This document shows, piece by piece, positions 26,960 through 36,258 of a stretch of 64,000 bases of DNA. The notes under the pieces are model-generated. The model did no database searches, had not been told where the DNA came from, and saw only the letters and a list, made by a program, of their open reading frames with translations. Origin of the DNA: Sphingobacterium cellulitidis (GTDB lineage Bacteria > Bacteroidota > Bacteroidia > Sphingobacteriales > Sphingobacteriaceae); assembly GCA_002245855.1 (NCBI GenBank), contig NOUX01000001.1, positions 186,001-250,000 on the forward strand. The letters are read 5' to 3'. Both the position numbers and the translations under genes were made by a program. The first letter of the stretch is position 1, and each line of letters opens with the position of its first letter.

Positions 26960-26975
26960 CCGCATCTTCCATTTT
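26936..26975 (+). terminator. Terminator overlapping the phosphoribosyltransferase stop
   Basis: GAAGATGCGGC and GCCGCATCTTC pair around a 12-base loop that contains the stop codon; ATTTTTA follows. Confidence 0.75.
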
Positions 26976-27011
26976 TACTAGTATCTGTTTAGGTAATCCC
27001 TCGATTTTTTC

Positions 27012-28466
27012 TTAGCCTTTACCTTTATAAATTTTCAATTTCTGACCGATGCGAAGGTTTGACCCTCGAAGGTTATTATCTGACTTAATCTTGCCAATCG
27101 TAGCTCCACGATGTTTACCGGCAATTTCTGATAAGGTATCCCCTTTTCTTACAACATAGGTTACATAAGTTGGATTCTTTTTGGCTACAGTCTTAGCCTG
27201 ACTTACAGCAGCAACCACATTTTTGGTTAACTCCTCGTCAATAGCTCTTGACACTACAATCTCACGCCCTACCATCGATGATCTCGAGGTTAAATGATTC
27301 CAAGCCATTAAGTTTTGTACACTTACACCATATTTCTTAGAAATACTCTGAAGGGTTTCTCCCTTGACTACCTGATGATTTTTATCCTCTTTCACCTCTA
27401 CAGCTGCAATCGCCTTCTGAACAACTTCATCCTGCTGATTGTGCAAAGCTGCATAGATTAAAGAATCACTCATGGATTCATTCACCGGAATAACCAACCT
27501 TCTTTGTTTCTCTGGACTTGCAATCACCACATCGCGCTTGTAGCCAGGATTCAATTGTTTCAGCAATTCTGTTGAACAAGTCAAAGCAGAAGCCACCTGA
27601 TTCATGTTGATGGATTTATCCAACATCAACACTTTATGATCCGATTGTAAATCATTGACCGCTGTATTCAATCCATACAATTCAGCATGGTTGAGGACAT
27701 AGGTCATTGCGATAAACTTGGGAATATAATTCTGGGTTTCTTTTGGCAGATATGGCGAAAGCTCCCAATAATTAGGGCTATTCAATCCGGAACGAACTAT
27801 AGCACGGCGAACGCATCCTCTCCCGCAGTTATACGAAGCAAGAGCCAATAACCAATCGTTAAATTCATCATAGGCATCTTTCAAATAACTTGAAACGGCA
27901 TAGGTCGTTGAATACACATCCTTACGTTCATCAAAATTCGAATCCATGGTCAGGTTATAGACCTTTGCAGTACCATAAATAAATTGCCATGGACCTACCG
28001 CTCCTGAAGTGGAAACTGTATGCGGATTAAGGGAAGATTCAATGACAGATAAATACCGAATTTCTTGTGGCAATCCTTGCTCAGCAAAGATCTGATCGTA
28101 GATAGGGAAATAATATTCGCTCAACCCGAGTAACTTCTCCATGTAAGGTTTGTAGTTTCTGGAGATATACTTATCCAGATAGGCTTTAACGCGAGCGTTA
28201 TATTCTAAGGGAACAGTTTTTTGGATTCGAGCAATACGCTGGGCGATATTGACATCTTCCTCATTAAACACCACCGAACTCCCTGCGACTTGCTTTACGG
28301 AATCGAGTAATAAAAATGTTTTCTCTTTGTCCTTTTCAATTTGGTCAATAATATTAGCCTGAAAAGTTTCGCCGAAATTATGAGGTTCGAAATGTTGTTC
28401 CTGTGTGTATCCCAATTTCATGACACACAAGCCTATTGTAACTAGGAAACTAATTTTTTTGTTCAT
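27012..28466 (-). CDS. mltD: MltD-like membrane-bound lytic murein transglycosylase
   Basis: Cleaves peptidoglycan glycan strands to anhydro-muropeptides in the periplasm. Signal peptide at 1-21 without a lipobox. The SLT goose-type domain spans about 125-240, with catalytic Glu144 in SVIESSLNPH and the conserved GPWQFI and ALASYNCGRGCV. A weak LysM-like stretch lies near 290, then two clear LysM modules at about 367-411 (VVKGETLQSISKKYGVS) and 436-480 (YVVRKGDTLSEIAGKH), which bind glycans. 484 residues, typical of MltD. It follows tatA but a terminator lies between. Confidence 0.93.
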   Translation of the reverse strand: MNKKISFLVTIGLCVMKLGYTQEQHFEPHNFGETFQANIIDQIEKDKEKTFLLLDSVKQVAGSSVVFNEEDVNIAQRIARIQKTVPLEYNARVKAYLDKYISRNYKPYMEKLLGLSEYYFPIYDQIFAEQGLPQEIRYLSVIESSLNPHTVSTSGAVGPWQFIYGTAKVYNLTMDSNFDERKDVYSTTYAVSSYLKDAYDEFNDWLLALASYNCGRGCVRRAIVRSGLNSPNYWELSPYLPKETQNYIPKFIAMTYVLNHAELYGLNTAVNDLQSDHKVLMLDKSINMNQVASALTCSTELLKQLNPGYKRDVVIASPEKQRRLVIPVNESMSDSLIYAALHNQQDEVVQKAIAAVEVKEDKNHQVVKGETLQSISKKYGVSVQNLMAWNHLTSRSSMVGREIVVSRAIDEELTKNVVAAVSQAKTVAKKNPTYVTYVVRKGDTLSEIAGKHRGATIGKIKSDNNLRGSNLRIGQKLKIYKGKG

Positions 28467-28547
28467 AAGTATTTAAGTACTGTAAACTATCTGTGTTAGT
28501 TCTTCGCTTATCGTTGGCAATCTGTGCCAATTCTTTTGGTTAGCATA

Positions 28548-28592
28548 AAAAAAAAGTTTCACCAGATAACGAACATATCTAGTGAAACTTTA
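28548..28592 (-). terminator. Terminator after tatA
   Basis: On the minus strand AAAGTTTCACTAGATA and TATCTGGTGAAACTTT pair around a 12-base loop, followed by a long T tract. Confidence 0.9.
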
Positions 28593-28614
28593 TAAAATCT
28601 TTTAATGAATAGAA

Positions 28615-28830
28615 TTAACCTTGTTTGTTAACTGTATCATTATTAGCTGTTGTATTTGTGTTGTTTTCAGCATTTGGATCATCTTTTTGGCCTTCTTTAA
28701 ATTCTTTCACGCCACGTCCTAACCCACGCATTAATTCAGGAATTTTCTTTCCCCCAAATAACAATAACGCCAATACCACGATAATAATAATCTCATTGGT
28801 ACCGATAAATAATAATCCTGATGTATACAT
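28615..28830 (-). CDS. tatA: Twin-arginine translocase subunit TatA/TatE
   Basis: Forms the protein-conducting channel for folded Tat substrates. The 71 residues contain the short membrane helix ([19 protein letters not shown], about 13-31) with the conserved FGxxKIPEL hinge, an amphipathic helix ([14 protein letters not shown]), and an Asn/Thr-rich tail. A Tat substrate in the window is the GDSL hydrolase at 16735. No tatC is adjacent. TATATTTG at 28879-28872 on the minus strand is a likely -7 box. Confidence 0.95.
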   Translation of the reverse strand: MYTSGLLFIGTNEIIIIVVLALLLFGGKKIPELMRGLGRGVKEFKEGQKDDPNAENNTNTTANNDTVNKQG

Positions 28831-28871
28831 ATTCTACTAATTTACTAATTCTTTTCTGTTGGTATATCTAA

Positions 28872-28879
28872 CAAATATA
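28872..28879 (-). promoter_or_regulatory. -7 box of tatA
   Basis: TATATTTG on the minus strand, about 42 bases before the tatA start; no clear -33. Confidence 0.45.
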
Positions 28880-28905
28880 TAGATAAAATATTTAAATCCA
28901 TGTAA

Positions 28906-30183
28906 CTATCTTGCTATCCATATTGATGGATTCATGGAGGTTGTACCGCGATAAACACTCAAATCAATGTATGAATATCCAACCTCTGGATCTGAGTCTG
29001 CAGCCCCAATTACGGTACCTGTAGAGATCTTTTGTCCCTTAGAAACAGACACTGATTTCAAGTTCGAATAAGCTGTCAAATATTCACCATGTTGAACAAC
29101 AACTGCATAGGATCCAATATTGATTACTTGCAGTACTGTGCCCTCAAACACGGTTTTTACTGGCGCTCCATCGGAGGTGCGAATACGGATGTAATCATAG
29201 AAGTCACGAACTCCACGCTCTACCGTCACACTACCATAATTACGTACTACACTTCCTTGCCCTACCGGCCATGGAAGACGACCTCTATTCGAGGAGAATC
29301 CTGCCGATAACTTGGTCGCTTCAGGTGAATTATTTAACACCGCTGAACCAGTTTTCTTCTCGATTTTTTTCTCCGCTTCTGTAACAGTCGTTCCTGTCTT
29401 TTTAGCTTCCGCTTCTGCCAATCTTCTTCTACGCTCTTCCTCAGCACGTCTTGCTGCTTCTACCTCTCTGGCAATCGCAGTCTTGATCGCTGCATCTAAA
29501 CGTTTCTTCTCTTGTTGCTTCTTCGTCAATTGACCACGGAAAGTACGCTCCTCCCTTGCTAATTGATTTAACTCTTGCGAGTGTGCCGCTTTATCTTTTG
29601 CAATCGTATTACGTTCAGCTTCCTGCTCTTTTAATAAGGATTGTTGCGTCTTCTTATCTCTTTCCAACTGCGCAATCTTCAACTCGATTTGCTTTTTCGT
29701 CCCTTCTATCTCCGCAACCTTAATCTTTCTGGCATCCGTAAATTGTTGAAGGTATTTAACACGCTTGAAAGCTTGATTAAAATCCTTGGAAGCAAAGATG
29801 AACATCATCTTATTATAGGAGTTCTTATTTCTAAAGGCGAAAAGGATCATTTTTTCATAATCCTGTCTCATTTTCTCCAATTCCGCTTTTAGCTTATCGA
29901 CGATAGCATTATTCGAAGAAATATTTTTATTGATGATGCGTAACTCAGAGTTGATGGTACTGATTTTATTCTCCCGCAAGTCCAACTGCTTACTTAAAGC
30001 AGCGACCTCTTGCTGTGATAATAATTTCTCCTGTGTCTTAGCACTTAATATTTTTTGAAGCTCAGCGATTTCCCTATCAATTCTTTCCCTTTGTTTCTTT
30101 AATTCCAAACTACTTTGTCCGTAACTTAAACCAACAAATAGCAATAAGGAAAATATACTGAGTACAATCTTTTTAAAATCCAT
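28906..30183 (-). CDS. EnvC-like murein hydrolase activator with a degenerate LytM domain
   Basis: An exported coiled-coil protein: signal peptide (LLLFVGLSYGQ), a long coiled coil rich in Lys, Glu and Arg (about 25-250), a linker, and a C-terminal M23/LytM fold (about 320-425). Zinc ligands of active M23 peptidases are missing: the HxxxD position reads FYDYIRI, and the HxH near the end reads SYIDLS. This is the state of EnvC/NlpD-type activators, which switch on amidases at division rather than cut wall themselves. 425 residues. It lies downstream of the TPR and DUF4292 genes. Confidence 0.88.
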   Translation of the reverse strand: MDFKKIVLSIFSLLLFVGLSYGQSSLELKKQRERIDREIAELQKILSAKTQEKLLSQQEVAALSKQLDLRENKISTINSELRIINKNISSNNAIVDKLKAELEKMRQDYEKMILFAFRNKNSYNKMMFIFASKDFNQAFKRVKYLQQFTDARKIKVAEIEGTKKQIELKIAQLERDKKTQQSLLKEQEAERNTIAKDKAAHSQELNQLAREERTFRGQLTKKQQEKKRLDAAIKTAIAREVEAARRAEEERRRRLAEAEAKKTGTTVTEAEKKIEKKTGSAVLNNSPEATKLSAGFSSNRGRLPWPVGQGSVVRNYGSVTVERGVRDFYDYIRIRTSDGAPVKTVFEGTVLQVINIGSYAVVVQHGEYLTAYSNLKSVSVSKGQKISTGTVIGAADSDPEVGYSYIDLSVYRGTTSMNPSIWIAR

Positions 30184-30291
30184 GAAATGTTAAATTCTTT
30201 CGCCTCTATTTTATAGAACTTCCAAAAATAAGGATATAGTTAATACGAAAATAATAAAAACATAATTTCTTTACATTATTGGCTATTCTAA

Positions 30292-31074
30292 TTAGTTGAT
30301 AGCCTTATATCTCGAAGGAATACTGAAATTCAGCTCCACCGTTTTATTAAATTCTGATTTGTTATAAAGCATATCTGAAGACACCTTCGTACCACTTCCT
30401 TCAATGTTTAACGTGAATCTCTGCGGAAAATTATGTCCATCTATCAATGCAAAATCACCATAATGGGCTTCCAGTTTATCAGATTTTCCTAATTCCATCA
30501 AATTAAAAATGGTAGGTCTGTTACTCTTATTCACTCCATAATGAAAGGTCAAACCGTCCTTCACCCCTATTACCTGAACATCCTCATCGCTGGTAGCAAT
30601 CTGTAATTGATCCGTCCTCAGCATCTCTGTAGAAATATTGCCAACCAAAATATCCTGCAACATTCTGAAGGAAATTCCCGGATTGGTATACCTATATATA
30701 TAGGAGAAAGGTTTAGCAATATATTCACTATGCAATCTATTGATAATCTTTACACTATCAGGCGTAATTAATACTCTTGCCGCTTCAATTCCCAATAAGG
30801 CCGTTACTGAAATCCAGATTGCCTTATCTCTTTCCATACGGATATTCAAAGTTACATTCTGAGTCTCCTCACCAACCTGTACCTTTGCCTTAGCACGCCC
30901 AGAAAAGGTAATAAAGTTCAAATTATTCAACTCATAGGTATTCAACAAGTCCTTCCCCTTCGCAGTAACTCCGGCATCAGGCTTCTTAACTGTCGATTTC
31001 TTACTGGCACATGCTGAAACCAACATGAAAACTGCCAAAATCAAACTTATTCTACTCAATATATTTCTTCTCAC
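30292..31074 (-). CDS. DUF4292 lipoprotein
   Basis: A 260-residue lipoprotein with lipobox VSAC near residue 21. The body is beta-rich (FSGRAKAKVQVGEETQNVTLNIRMERDKAIWISV ... read as separate strands) and matches my memory of DUF4292, a LolB/LolA-like fold common in Bacteroidota. A role in outer-membrane lipoprotein or lipid handling is an inference. The GTG start lies inside the end of the TPR gene (23-base overlap), so the two are translationally coupled; no ATG upstream of the signal peptide exists in frame. Confidence 0.82.
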   Translation of the reverse strand: MRRNILSRISLILAVFMLVSACASKKSTVKKPDAGVTAKGKDLLNTYELNNLNFITFSGRAKAKVQVGEETQNVTLNIRMERDKAIWISVTALLGIEAARVLITPDSVKIINRLHSEYIAKPFSYIYRYTNPGISFRMLQDILVGNISTEMLRTDQLQIATSDEDVQVIGVKDGLTFHYGVNKSNRPTIFNLMELGKSDKLEAHYGDFALIDGHNFPQRFTLNIEGSGTKVSSDMLYNKSEFNKTVELNFSIPSRYKAIN

Positions 31075-32758
31075 TGATTTTCTGTTTTAATTTTTCTTTA
31101 TCTAAGGAACTTCCTTCTGACAAGGTCATTGCCTTCTCCCATTGCTTTACAGCATCTTTTGTCTTACCCAACTTGATCAAGATGTCACCATAATGATCAT
31201 ATAACACCCCTGAAGGCTCTGAGTTTTTAATTGACTTTTCAATCCAGGTCAATGCTTCCTGATACTTTCCTTGTTGAAATAAAACCCAAGCATAGGTATC
31301 CTGGAAAGTTCCAGAATTGGGTTCCATCTTATTGGCGCGTTTCGCATAATCCGCAGCTTTATCCAAATCTTTCTTTTGAAGAGACAAATAATAAGCTGCA
31401 TTATTTAATACCGTTACGTTATTGCTATCCAATTTAATCGCTTCATCATAGGCAACTTCAGATGCCGACTCCATCTTTATTTCATGATATAAATCTCCTA
31501 AACCTCCATACACCATTGATTTCACGAAGTCATTTTCATTTCCACTCTGATCCAATGCTCTTTCAAGATATAATCTTGCATTATCGGTGTCCTTCTTCAT
31601 CATGTAAGCCATACCAACAAAATAAGTGATGATTACATTTCCAGGGTTATGACTCAAAGCCTCATTTCCATCCACAATAGCCTCGTCCAATTCATTCTTG
31701 GCCAACTCCACATTGATAAGTTTTCGCCAAGCCTCTATATGCTGTGGGTTCATGCTTACAGTGGTCAGATACAGGGATTTTGCTTCGACAAGGTCCCCAC
31801 GCATCCACATGATATCCCCCTTGAACATATGGCTATCAGGCATCCTTGGGTGTTTTAACACCAAGGTGTTGGCAAGATCTTGAAGTTGATCCTTACTGAA
31901 TTCTTTATTATTGTTCACCAGATTCATCATGACACGGTGCTTATCAATAAAGTTGACAGCATCAGATTGAAAGGCTTTTTTAATATTATCAAATGCCTGT
32001 GAACTCTTTTTCAATGCCATATTCGCATCGGCCATATCCAGGTACAGCAAATCATCTTTCGTAGCGACCAAACCTTCTTCAAGAACCGAAACGGCATCTT
32101 TAGGTTTATTCTGATCCACGAGAATATAACTCAGCGTACTATAGACTTGTCTGATCGGCGATTTTTTCTTTCTCCAATATTGCAATAATTCATTGGCTTC
32201 ACTTGGACGATCTAAGTCCATAAGGATTTCAGCCTTCAAAACATCCAACGTATCCGTTTCACCAAACTTTTCCTTGGTGATTTCATAAGTTTTTAAGGCA
32301 TCTTCGGATTTTTTTGCTGCATGCTGCATCATGATTTTTTCACGATACACCTGAGGGTTATTAGGTTGTTTGATTAGGAAATCATCCAAAACCTGAATTG
32401 CAGAATTGAAATCACCCTTACTTTTATAAAGTTCTAAAAGGTGATTATTATAGATTACATTCTCTGGAGATATTTTCACAGCCTCTTGAGCTGCAGGCAA
32501 GGCCACATCAAAGTTTCTGGCTTGGGCATATAATAAGGACTTAGCATAGTAAACTTCTGCGCCATTCGGGTATTTCTGCAGAGTTTCTTCTATACTCTGT
32601 AAAGCATTGGCCAAATCACCACTCTTCAACTTGGATTCTATGGAGGCTAACTGCTCCTTATATCCTTTATCTTCTTTCAAATCTTGCGCAAACAACACTT
32701 GTCCCGCCATCAGCAATATTCCCAGAACCAGGGGTTTGCACCATTGTGATCTTCTCAT
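31052..32758 (-). CDS. TPR-repeat protein, exported
   Basis: 568 residues: a signal peptide (LGILLMAGQVLFAQ), then tandem tetratricopeptide repeats over nearly the whole length, for example GDLANALQSIEETLQKYPNG, NFDVALPAAQEAVKISPEN and GKYQEALTWIEKSIKN. TPR solenoids bind partner proteins; the likely site is the periplasm or inner face of the outer membrane. It is the first gene of a TPR-DUF4292-EnvC-like series, an arrangement that suggests a shared envelope role. Partner unknown. Confidence 0.88.
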   Translation of the reverse strand: MRRSQWCKPLVLGILLMAGQVLFAQDLKEDKGYKEQLASIESKLKSGDLANALQSIEETLQKYPNGAEVYYAKSLLYAQARNFDVALPAAQEAVKISPENVIYNNHLLELYKSKGDFNSAIQVLDDFLIKQPNNPQVYREKIMMQHAAKKSEDALKTYEITKEKFGETDTLDVLKAEILMDLDRPSEANELLQYWRKKKSPIRQVYSTLSYILVDQNKPKDAVSVLEEGLVATKDDLLYLDMADANMALKKSSQAFDNIKKAFQSDAVNFIDKHRVMMNLVNNNKEFSKDQLQDLANTLVLKHPRMPDSHMFKGDIMWMRGDLVEAKSLYLTTVSMNPQHIEAWRKLINVELAKNELDEAIVDGNEALSHNPGNVIITYFVGMAYMMKKDTDNARLYLERALDQSGNENDFVKSMVYGGLGDLYHEIKMESASEVAYDEAIKLDSNNVTVLNNAAYYLSLQKKDLDKAADYAKRANKMEPNSGTFQDTYAWVLFQQGKYQEALTWIEKSIKNSEPSGVLYDHYGDILIKLGKTKDAVKQWEKAMTLSEGSSLDKEKLKQKISEKKYIE

Positions 32759-33098
32759 CTAATTTACTTTAATTATCCACCCTATATCATGCTTAGCGCT
32801 CGGTCTAAGGCAATTCAAGGTAATAAATTAATTTTAAAGAGCACAAAAATGCAGAAAAGTTTAATCCGTATTACCTTAAATTATGTTAATAGTTTAACCA
32901 TTAACAAAAATATCCTTTCGTAATTGACTCAAATTTTAAATAGATAAGTCCGAAATAACATCAAAAAATACCTGTTAATACCCAGGTTACTCTAAAATAT
33001 AAAGGGTTGATTAAGAAGAAATACGGATTTACTTTCAAGGATCTTGGGGTTTGAAAAAACAATAGTGCATTGATATCAAAACAAAAAGTAAAATTGGC
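32759..33098. other. Divergent intergenic region, no gene seen
   Basis: AT-rich spacer between the TPR gene and rplM. An inverted pair CAAGGTAATA / ATTACCTTA (about 32816 and 32870) is visible, but no convincing minus-strand promoter or structured RNA. Confidence 0.4.
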
Positions 33099-33130
33099 TT
33101 TGAGAATTAAATTAAAATATTGTACCTTTG
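33099..33130 (+). promoter_or_regulatory. Promoter of the rplM operon
   Basis: TTTG (33099-33102), a 20-bp spacer and TACCTTTG (33123-33130), the strongest consensus match in the window. Confidence 0.7.
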
Positions 33131-33192
33131 CAGACCTCTTTGTAGTGATTACAAAAGGATTAAAACATTATTAATTAATTAAATAAAAGCAA

Positions 33193-33636
33193 GTGAATAC
33201 GTTAAGTTACAAAACTGTCTCTGCTAACAAGAACACCGTTAACAAGGAATGGATCGTTGTTGACGCTGAAGGCGAGATTTTGGGGCGCTTGGCAAGCGAG
33301 ATTGCGAAAGTGATTCGTGGAAAGCACAAGCCTTCATTCACCCCACACGTAGACTGTGGAGATAACGTAATTGTTATCAACGCAGACAAAATTAGATTGA
33401 CTGGAAACAAATTAGGCGACAAAGTATATGTTCGCTACACAGGCTACCCAGGTGGTCAACGTTTCGTTTCTCCAAAAGAGTTAATGGCTAAACACCCTGA
33501 GCGCATCATAGAGAAAGCTGTTCGCGGGATGTTGCCTAAGAACCGTTTAGGACGTCAATTATTTAAAAACCTTTATGTTTATGCAGGTACAGAGCACAAA
33601 CATGAGGCGCAGAATCCAAAACCAGTTAAATTTTAA
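33193..33636 (+). CDS. rplM: 50S ribosomal protein L13
   Basis: An early-assembly protein of the large subunit. The 147 residues match L13: [25 protein letters not shown], the YTGYPGGQR loop and the [14 protein letters not shown] signature. The start is GTG at 33193; the next in-frame ATG is deep inside the conserved body. First gene of rplM-rpsI-rpsB, 11 bp before rpsI. Confidence 0.97.
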   Translation: MNTLSYKTVSANKNTVNKEWIVVDAEGEILGRLASEIAKVIRGKHKPSFTPHVDCGDNVIVINADKIRLTGNKLGDKVYVRYTGYPGGQRFVSPKELMAKHPERIIEKAVRGMLPKNRLGRQLFKNLYVYAGTEHKHEAQNPKPVKF

Positions 33637-33647
33637 GGAGAACGACT

Positions 33648-34034
33648 ATGTCAACAACTAACACTTCAGGAAGAAGAAAAACTGCTGTTGCCCGCATCTA
33701 CTTAACAGCTGGCAATGGAAATATTACCGTGAATGGTAAAGATTACAAGGAATATTTTCCGACATTACCTTTGCAATACATCGTTACTCAATCTTTATTG
33801 GTAGCTGATTCTCTTGCAAATTTTGACATCAATGTTAACGTTCAAGGTGGTGGAGTTAAAGGACAAGCAGAAGCAGTTCGTTTAGCGATTGCTAAAGCTT
33901 TAGTAGAGCTTAACCCAGAAGTTAAACCTGCTTTACGTTCTAAAGGTTTGATGACACGTGATGACCGTATGGTTGAGCGTAAGAAACCAGGACGTCGTAA
34001 AGCACGTAGAAGATTCCAATTCAGTAAACGTTAA
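33648..34034 (+). CDS. rpsI: 30S ribosomal protein S9
   Basis: A small-subunit head protein whose C-terminal tail reaches the P-site tRNA. The 128 residues include GRRKTAVARIYLTAGNG at the N-terminus, the GGGVKGQAEAVRLAIAKAL core and the basic tail ending RRRFQFSKR, the invariant end of S9. AAGGAG at 33635-33640 overlaps the rplM stop and is a real Shine-Dalgarno site, uncommon in this window. Confidence 0.98.
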   Translation: MSTTNTSGRRKTAVARIYLTAGNGNITVNGKDYKEYFPTLPLQYIVTQSLLVADSLANFDINVNVQGGGVKGQAEAVRLAIAKALVELNPEVKPALRSKGLMTRDDRMVERKKPGRRKARRRFQFSKR

Positions 34035-34039
34035 TATAA

Positions 34040-34046
34040 GGAGGAT
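34040..34046 (+). promoter_or_regulatory. Strong Shine-Dalgarno site of rpsB
   Basis: AAGGAGG six bases before the rpsB ATG, an unusually full match for this genome. Confidence 0.8.
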
Positions 34047-34052
34047 CAAAAA

Positions 34053-34859
34053 ATGGCAAGAACAACATATCAAGAATTATTGGATGCAGGTGTTCACTTT
34101 GGTCACCTTACTCGTAAGTGGGATCCGAAGATGGCTAAGTACATTTTCATGGAACGCAATGGTATCCACATCATCGACTTGAACAAAACTCTTACTAAAT
34201 TAGAAGAGGCAGCTTCAGCGATTAAACAAATCGTGAAATCAGGTCGTAAAGTTTTATTCGTAGCTACAAAGAAACAAGCGAAAGAAATCGTGGCAGAACA
34301 AGCAAAAGCAGTAAACATGCCTTTCGTTACGGAACGTTGGTTAGGTGGTATGCTTACGAACTTTGCAACAGTACGTAAATCAATCAAAAAAATGTCAAAC
34401 ATCGATAAAATGCAAAAAGATGGCACTTACGATGTATTGTCGAAAAAAGAAAAATTGATGATTCAACGTGAGCGTATTAAGTTAGAAAACCTTTTAGGTG
34501 GTATTGCTGACTTAAACCGTTTGCCTGCTGCGTTATTTATTATCGACGTTAAGAAAGAGCATATTGCAGTTGCAGAAGCGATGAAATTAAACATCCCTAC
34601 TTTTGCAATGGTGGATACAAACTCTGACCCTACTAACATCGACTTCCCAATCCCTGCAAACGATGATGCTACTAAATCAATTAGCTTAATTGCTAGTGTA
34701 ATTGGTAAAGCGATTATCGAAGGATTAGAAGAGCGCAAGCGCGATAAAGAAGAGGATGCGGAAAAAGAAGCTGCTGCTGCTAAAGCTGCAGTAGACAATG
34801 GTGAAGCTACTGAAGCTACTCCAGGAAAACGCACTCGTAAAGCGAAAGACGTAGAATAA
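34053..34859 (+). CDS. rpsB: 30S ribosomal protein S2
   Basis: Binds the 30S platform and helps S1-type mRNA recruitment. Landmarks: LLDAGVHFGHLTRKWDPKM, IDLNKTLTKLEEA, TERWLGGMLTNF and AMVDTNSDPTNIDFPIPAND. The 268 residues include an acidic/alanine-rich C-terminal extension beyond the usual core. tsf follows, as in most bacteria, separated by a hairpin. Confidence 0.98.
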   Translation: MARTTYQELLDAGVHFGHLTRKWDPKMAKYIFMERNGIHIIDLNKTLTKLEEAASAIKQIVKSGRKVLFVATKKQAKEIVAEQAKAVNMPFVTERWLGGMLTNFATVRKSIKKMSNIDKMQKDGTYDVLSKKEKLMIQRERIKLENLLGGIADLNRLPAALFIIDVKKEHIAVAEAMKLNIPTFAMVDTNSDPTNIDFPIPANDDATKSISLIASVIGKAIIEGLEERKRDKEEDAEKEAAAAKAAVDNGEATEATPGKRTRKAKDVE

Positions 34860-34875
34860 TCTTATTCTATTACAT

Positions 34876-34946
34876 AAGCCGGATAGACAAGTGTTGGTTT
34901 CTGGAAGATCTGCTTCCTTTTACCGCTCCTGTCTTTCCGGTTTTTT
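34876..34946 (+). terminator. Hairpin between rpsB and tsf
   Basis: AGCCGGATAGACA and TGTCTTTCCGG pair imperfectly around an inner stem (GGAAGATC/TGCTTCC) and are followed by TTTTTT. It could be a partial terminator that lowers tsf transcription or an mRNA-processing site. Confidence 0.6.
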
Positions 34947-35050
34947 GCTAATAAGCAAAAACCTATTCAATATTAAAAAGTTAACATTCTGTTCATTTAA
35001 AAACAAAGAATGGTTAACACATCAATTGTAATTTTAACAAAAAATATACT

Positions 35051-35887
35051 ATGTCAGTACAAATTTCTGCATCAGATGTAAACAAATTGCGTCAACAAAC
35101 TGGCGCTGGTATGATGGACTGTAAAAAAGCATTAGTGGAAGCTAATGGTGATTTCGAAGCTGCTGTTGACTACCTACGTAAAAAAGGTGCTAAAGTTGCT
35201 GCTAGCCGTCAAGACCGCGACTCAAACGAAGGAGTAATCATTGCTAAAGCTGCTGCTGATGGCAAATCAGGTATCGTAGTAGAAGTAAACTGCGAAACTG
35301 ACTTCGTAGCTAAAAACGCTGATTTCGTTGCATTTGCTGAATCAGTAGCTGACGCTGCATTAGCGAACAGCCCTGCTTCTCTAGAAGATCTTAAAGCATT
35401 AGAAATCGGTGGATCTAAAATCGCTGACTTATTAATCGAGCAAACTGGTAAAATCGGTGAGAAAATCGACGTTTCTAAATTCGAAACTGTTGCTGCTGAT
35501 AAAGTTGTTGCTTATATCCACGGTAACTACCGTTTAGGTGTGTTAGTAGGTCTTTCTGCTGATGCTGACGGAGTTGAAGAAGCTGGAAAAGATGTAGCTA
35601 TGCAAATCGCTGCTATGAACCCGGTTGCTATCGATAAAGACGGTGTAGATACTAAAACTATCGAACGCGAACTTGAAATCGCTAAAGAACAAATCCGTGC
35701 TGAAGGTAAACCAGAAGAAATGGTAGAAAAAATTGCTCAAGGTAAATTGAACAAATTCTACAAAGAAAATACTTTATTGAACCAAGAATTCGTGAAAGAT
35801 TCTTCAAAATCTATCGCTCAATTCTTAGACTCAGTTGCTAAAGGATTAACTGTAACTGCTTTCAAACGTGTACAATTAGGCGCGTAA
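35051..35887 (+). CDS. tsf: Elongation factor Ts
   Basis: Nucleotide exchange factor that recycles EF-Tu from GDP to GTP. The N-terminal UBA-like domain (VNKLRQQTGAGMMDCKKALVEANGD) contacts EF-Tu; the core carries CETDFVAKN and IAAMNP. The C-terminus ends in a helical segment (DSSKSIAQFLDSVAK). 278 residues. It lies downstream of rpsB beyond a hairpin and may also have its own promoter. Confidence 0.98.
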   Translation: MSVQISASDVNKLRQQTGAGMMDCKKALVEANGDFEAAVDYLRKKGAKVAASRQDRDSNEGVIIAKAAADGKSGIVVEVNCETDFVAKNADFVAFAESVADAALANSPASLEDLKALEIGGSKIADLLIEQTGKIGEKIDVSKFETVAADKVVAYIHGNYRLGVLVGLSADADGVEEAGKDVAMQIAAMNPVAIDKDGVDTKTIERELEIAKEQIRAEGKPEEMVEKIAQGKLNKFYKENTLLNQEFVKDSSKSIAQFLDSVAKGLTVTAFKRVQLGA

Positions 35888-35897
35888 GCATTTCACA

Positions 35898-35944
35898 TAA
35901 AACAAAAAGCCCATCTTTTCTTAAAGATGGGCTTTTTTGTTTTA
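35898..35944 (+). terminator. Terminator after tsf
   Basis: AAAACAAAAAGCCCATCTTT and AAAGATGGGCTTTTTTGTTTT around TCTT. Confidence 0.92.
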
Positions 35945-35947
35945 TGT

Positions 35948-36233
35948 GGGATATGGGATTAGATATTAGATGTGAGATTTGAGATTTGAGATATTAAATT
36001 TCCAATCTCAAATCTCACATCTAACTTCTAACATCTCTCTTCTTTAAAAACCCTATTTCCCCCTTACTATCTCAAATCTCACATCTCTATTCTCACATCT
36101 CTCTTCTTTAAAAACTCTATTTCCCCCTTACTATCTCAAATCTCACATCTAACTTCTCACATCTCTCTTCTTTAAAAACCCTATTCCCCCTTTCTATCTC
36201 AAATCTCACATCTAACTTCTCACATCTATTTCT
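35948..36233. repeat. Heptamer array, locus D, with a 64-bp higher-order repeat
   Basis: Left part: GAGATTT-type heptamers (to about 35995). Right part: complementary heptamers (ATCTCAAATCTCACATCT) interrupted by CTCTTCTTTAAAAACCCTATTTCCCCC, a block that recurs at 36041, 36105 and 36169 (period 64 bp). The array fills the gap between the tsf terminator and the transporter gene at 36259. Confidence 0.88.
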
Positions 36234-36258
36234 TAAATTGCTATAGATTTCCGCGAAT

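Noticed and set aside
34463..34834. A 123-residue minus-strand frame in rpsB
   Set aside because: Antisense shadow of a ribosomal gene with alanine/serine-rich artefactual composition.
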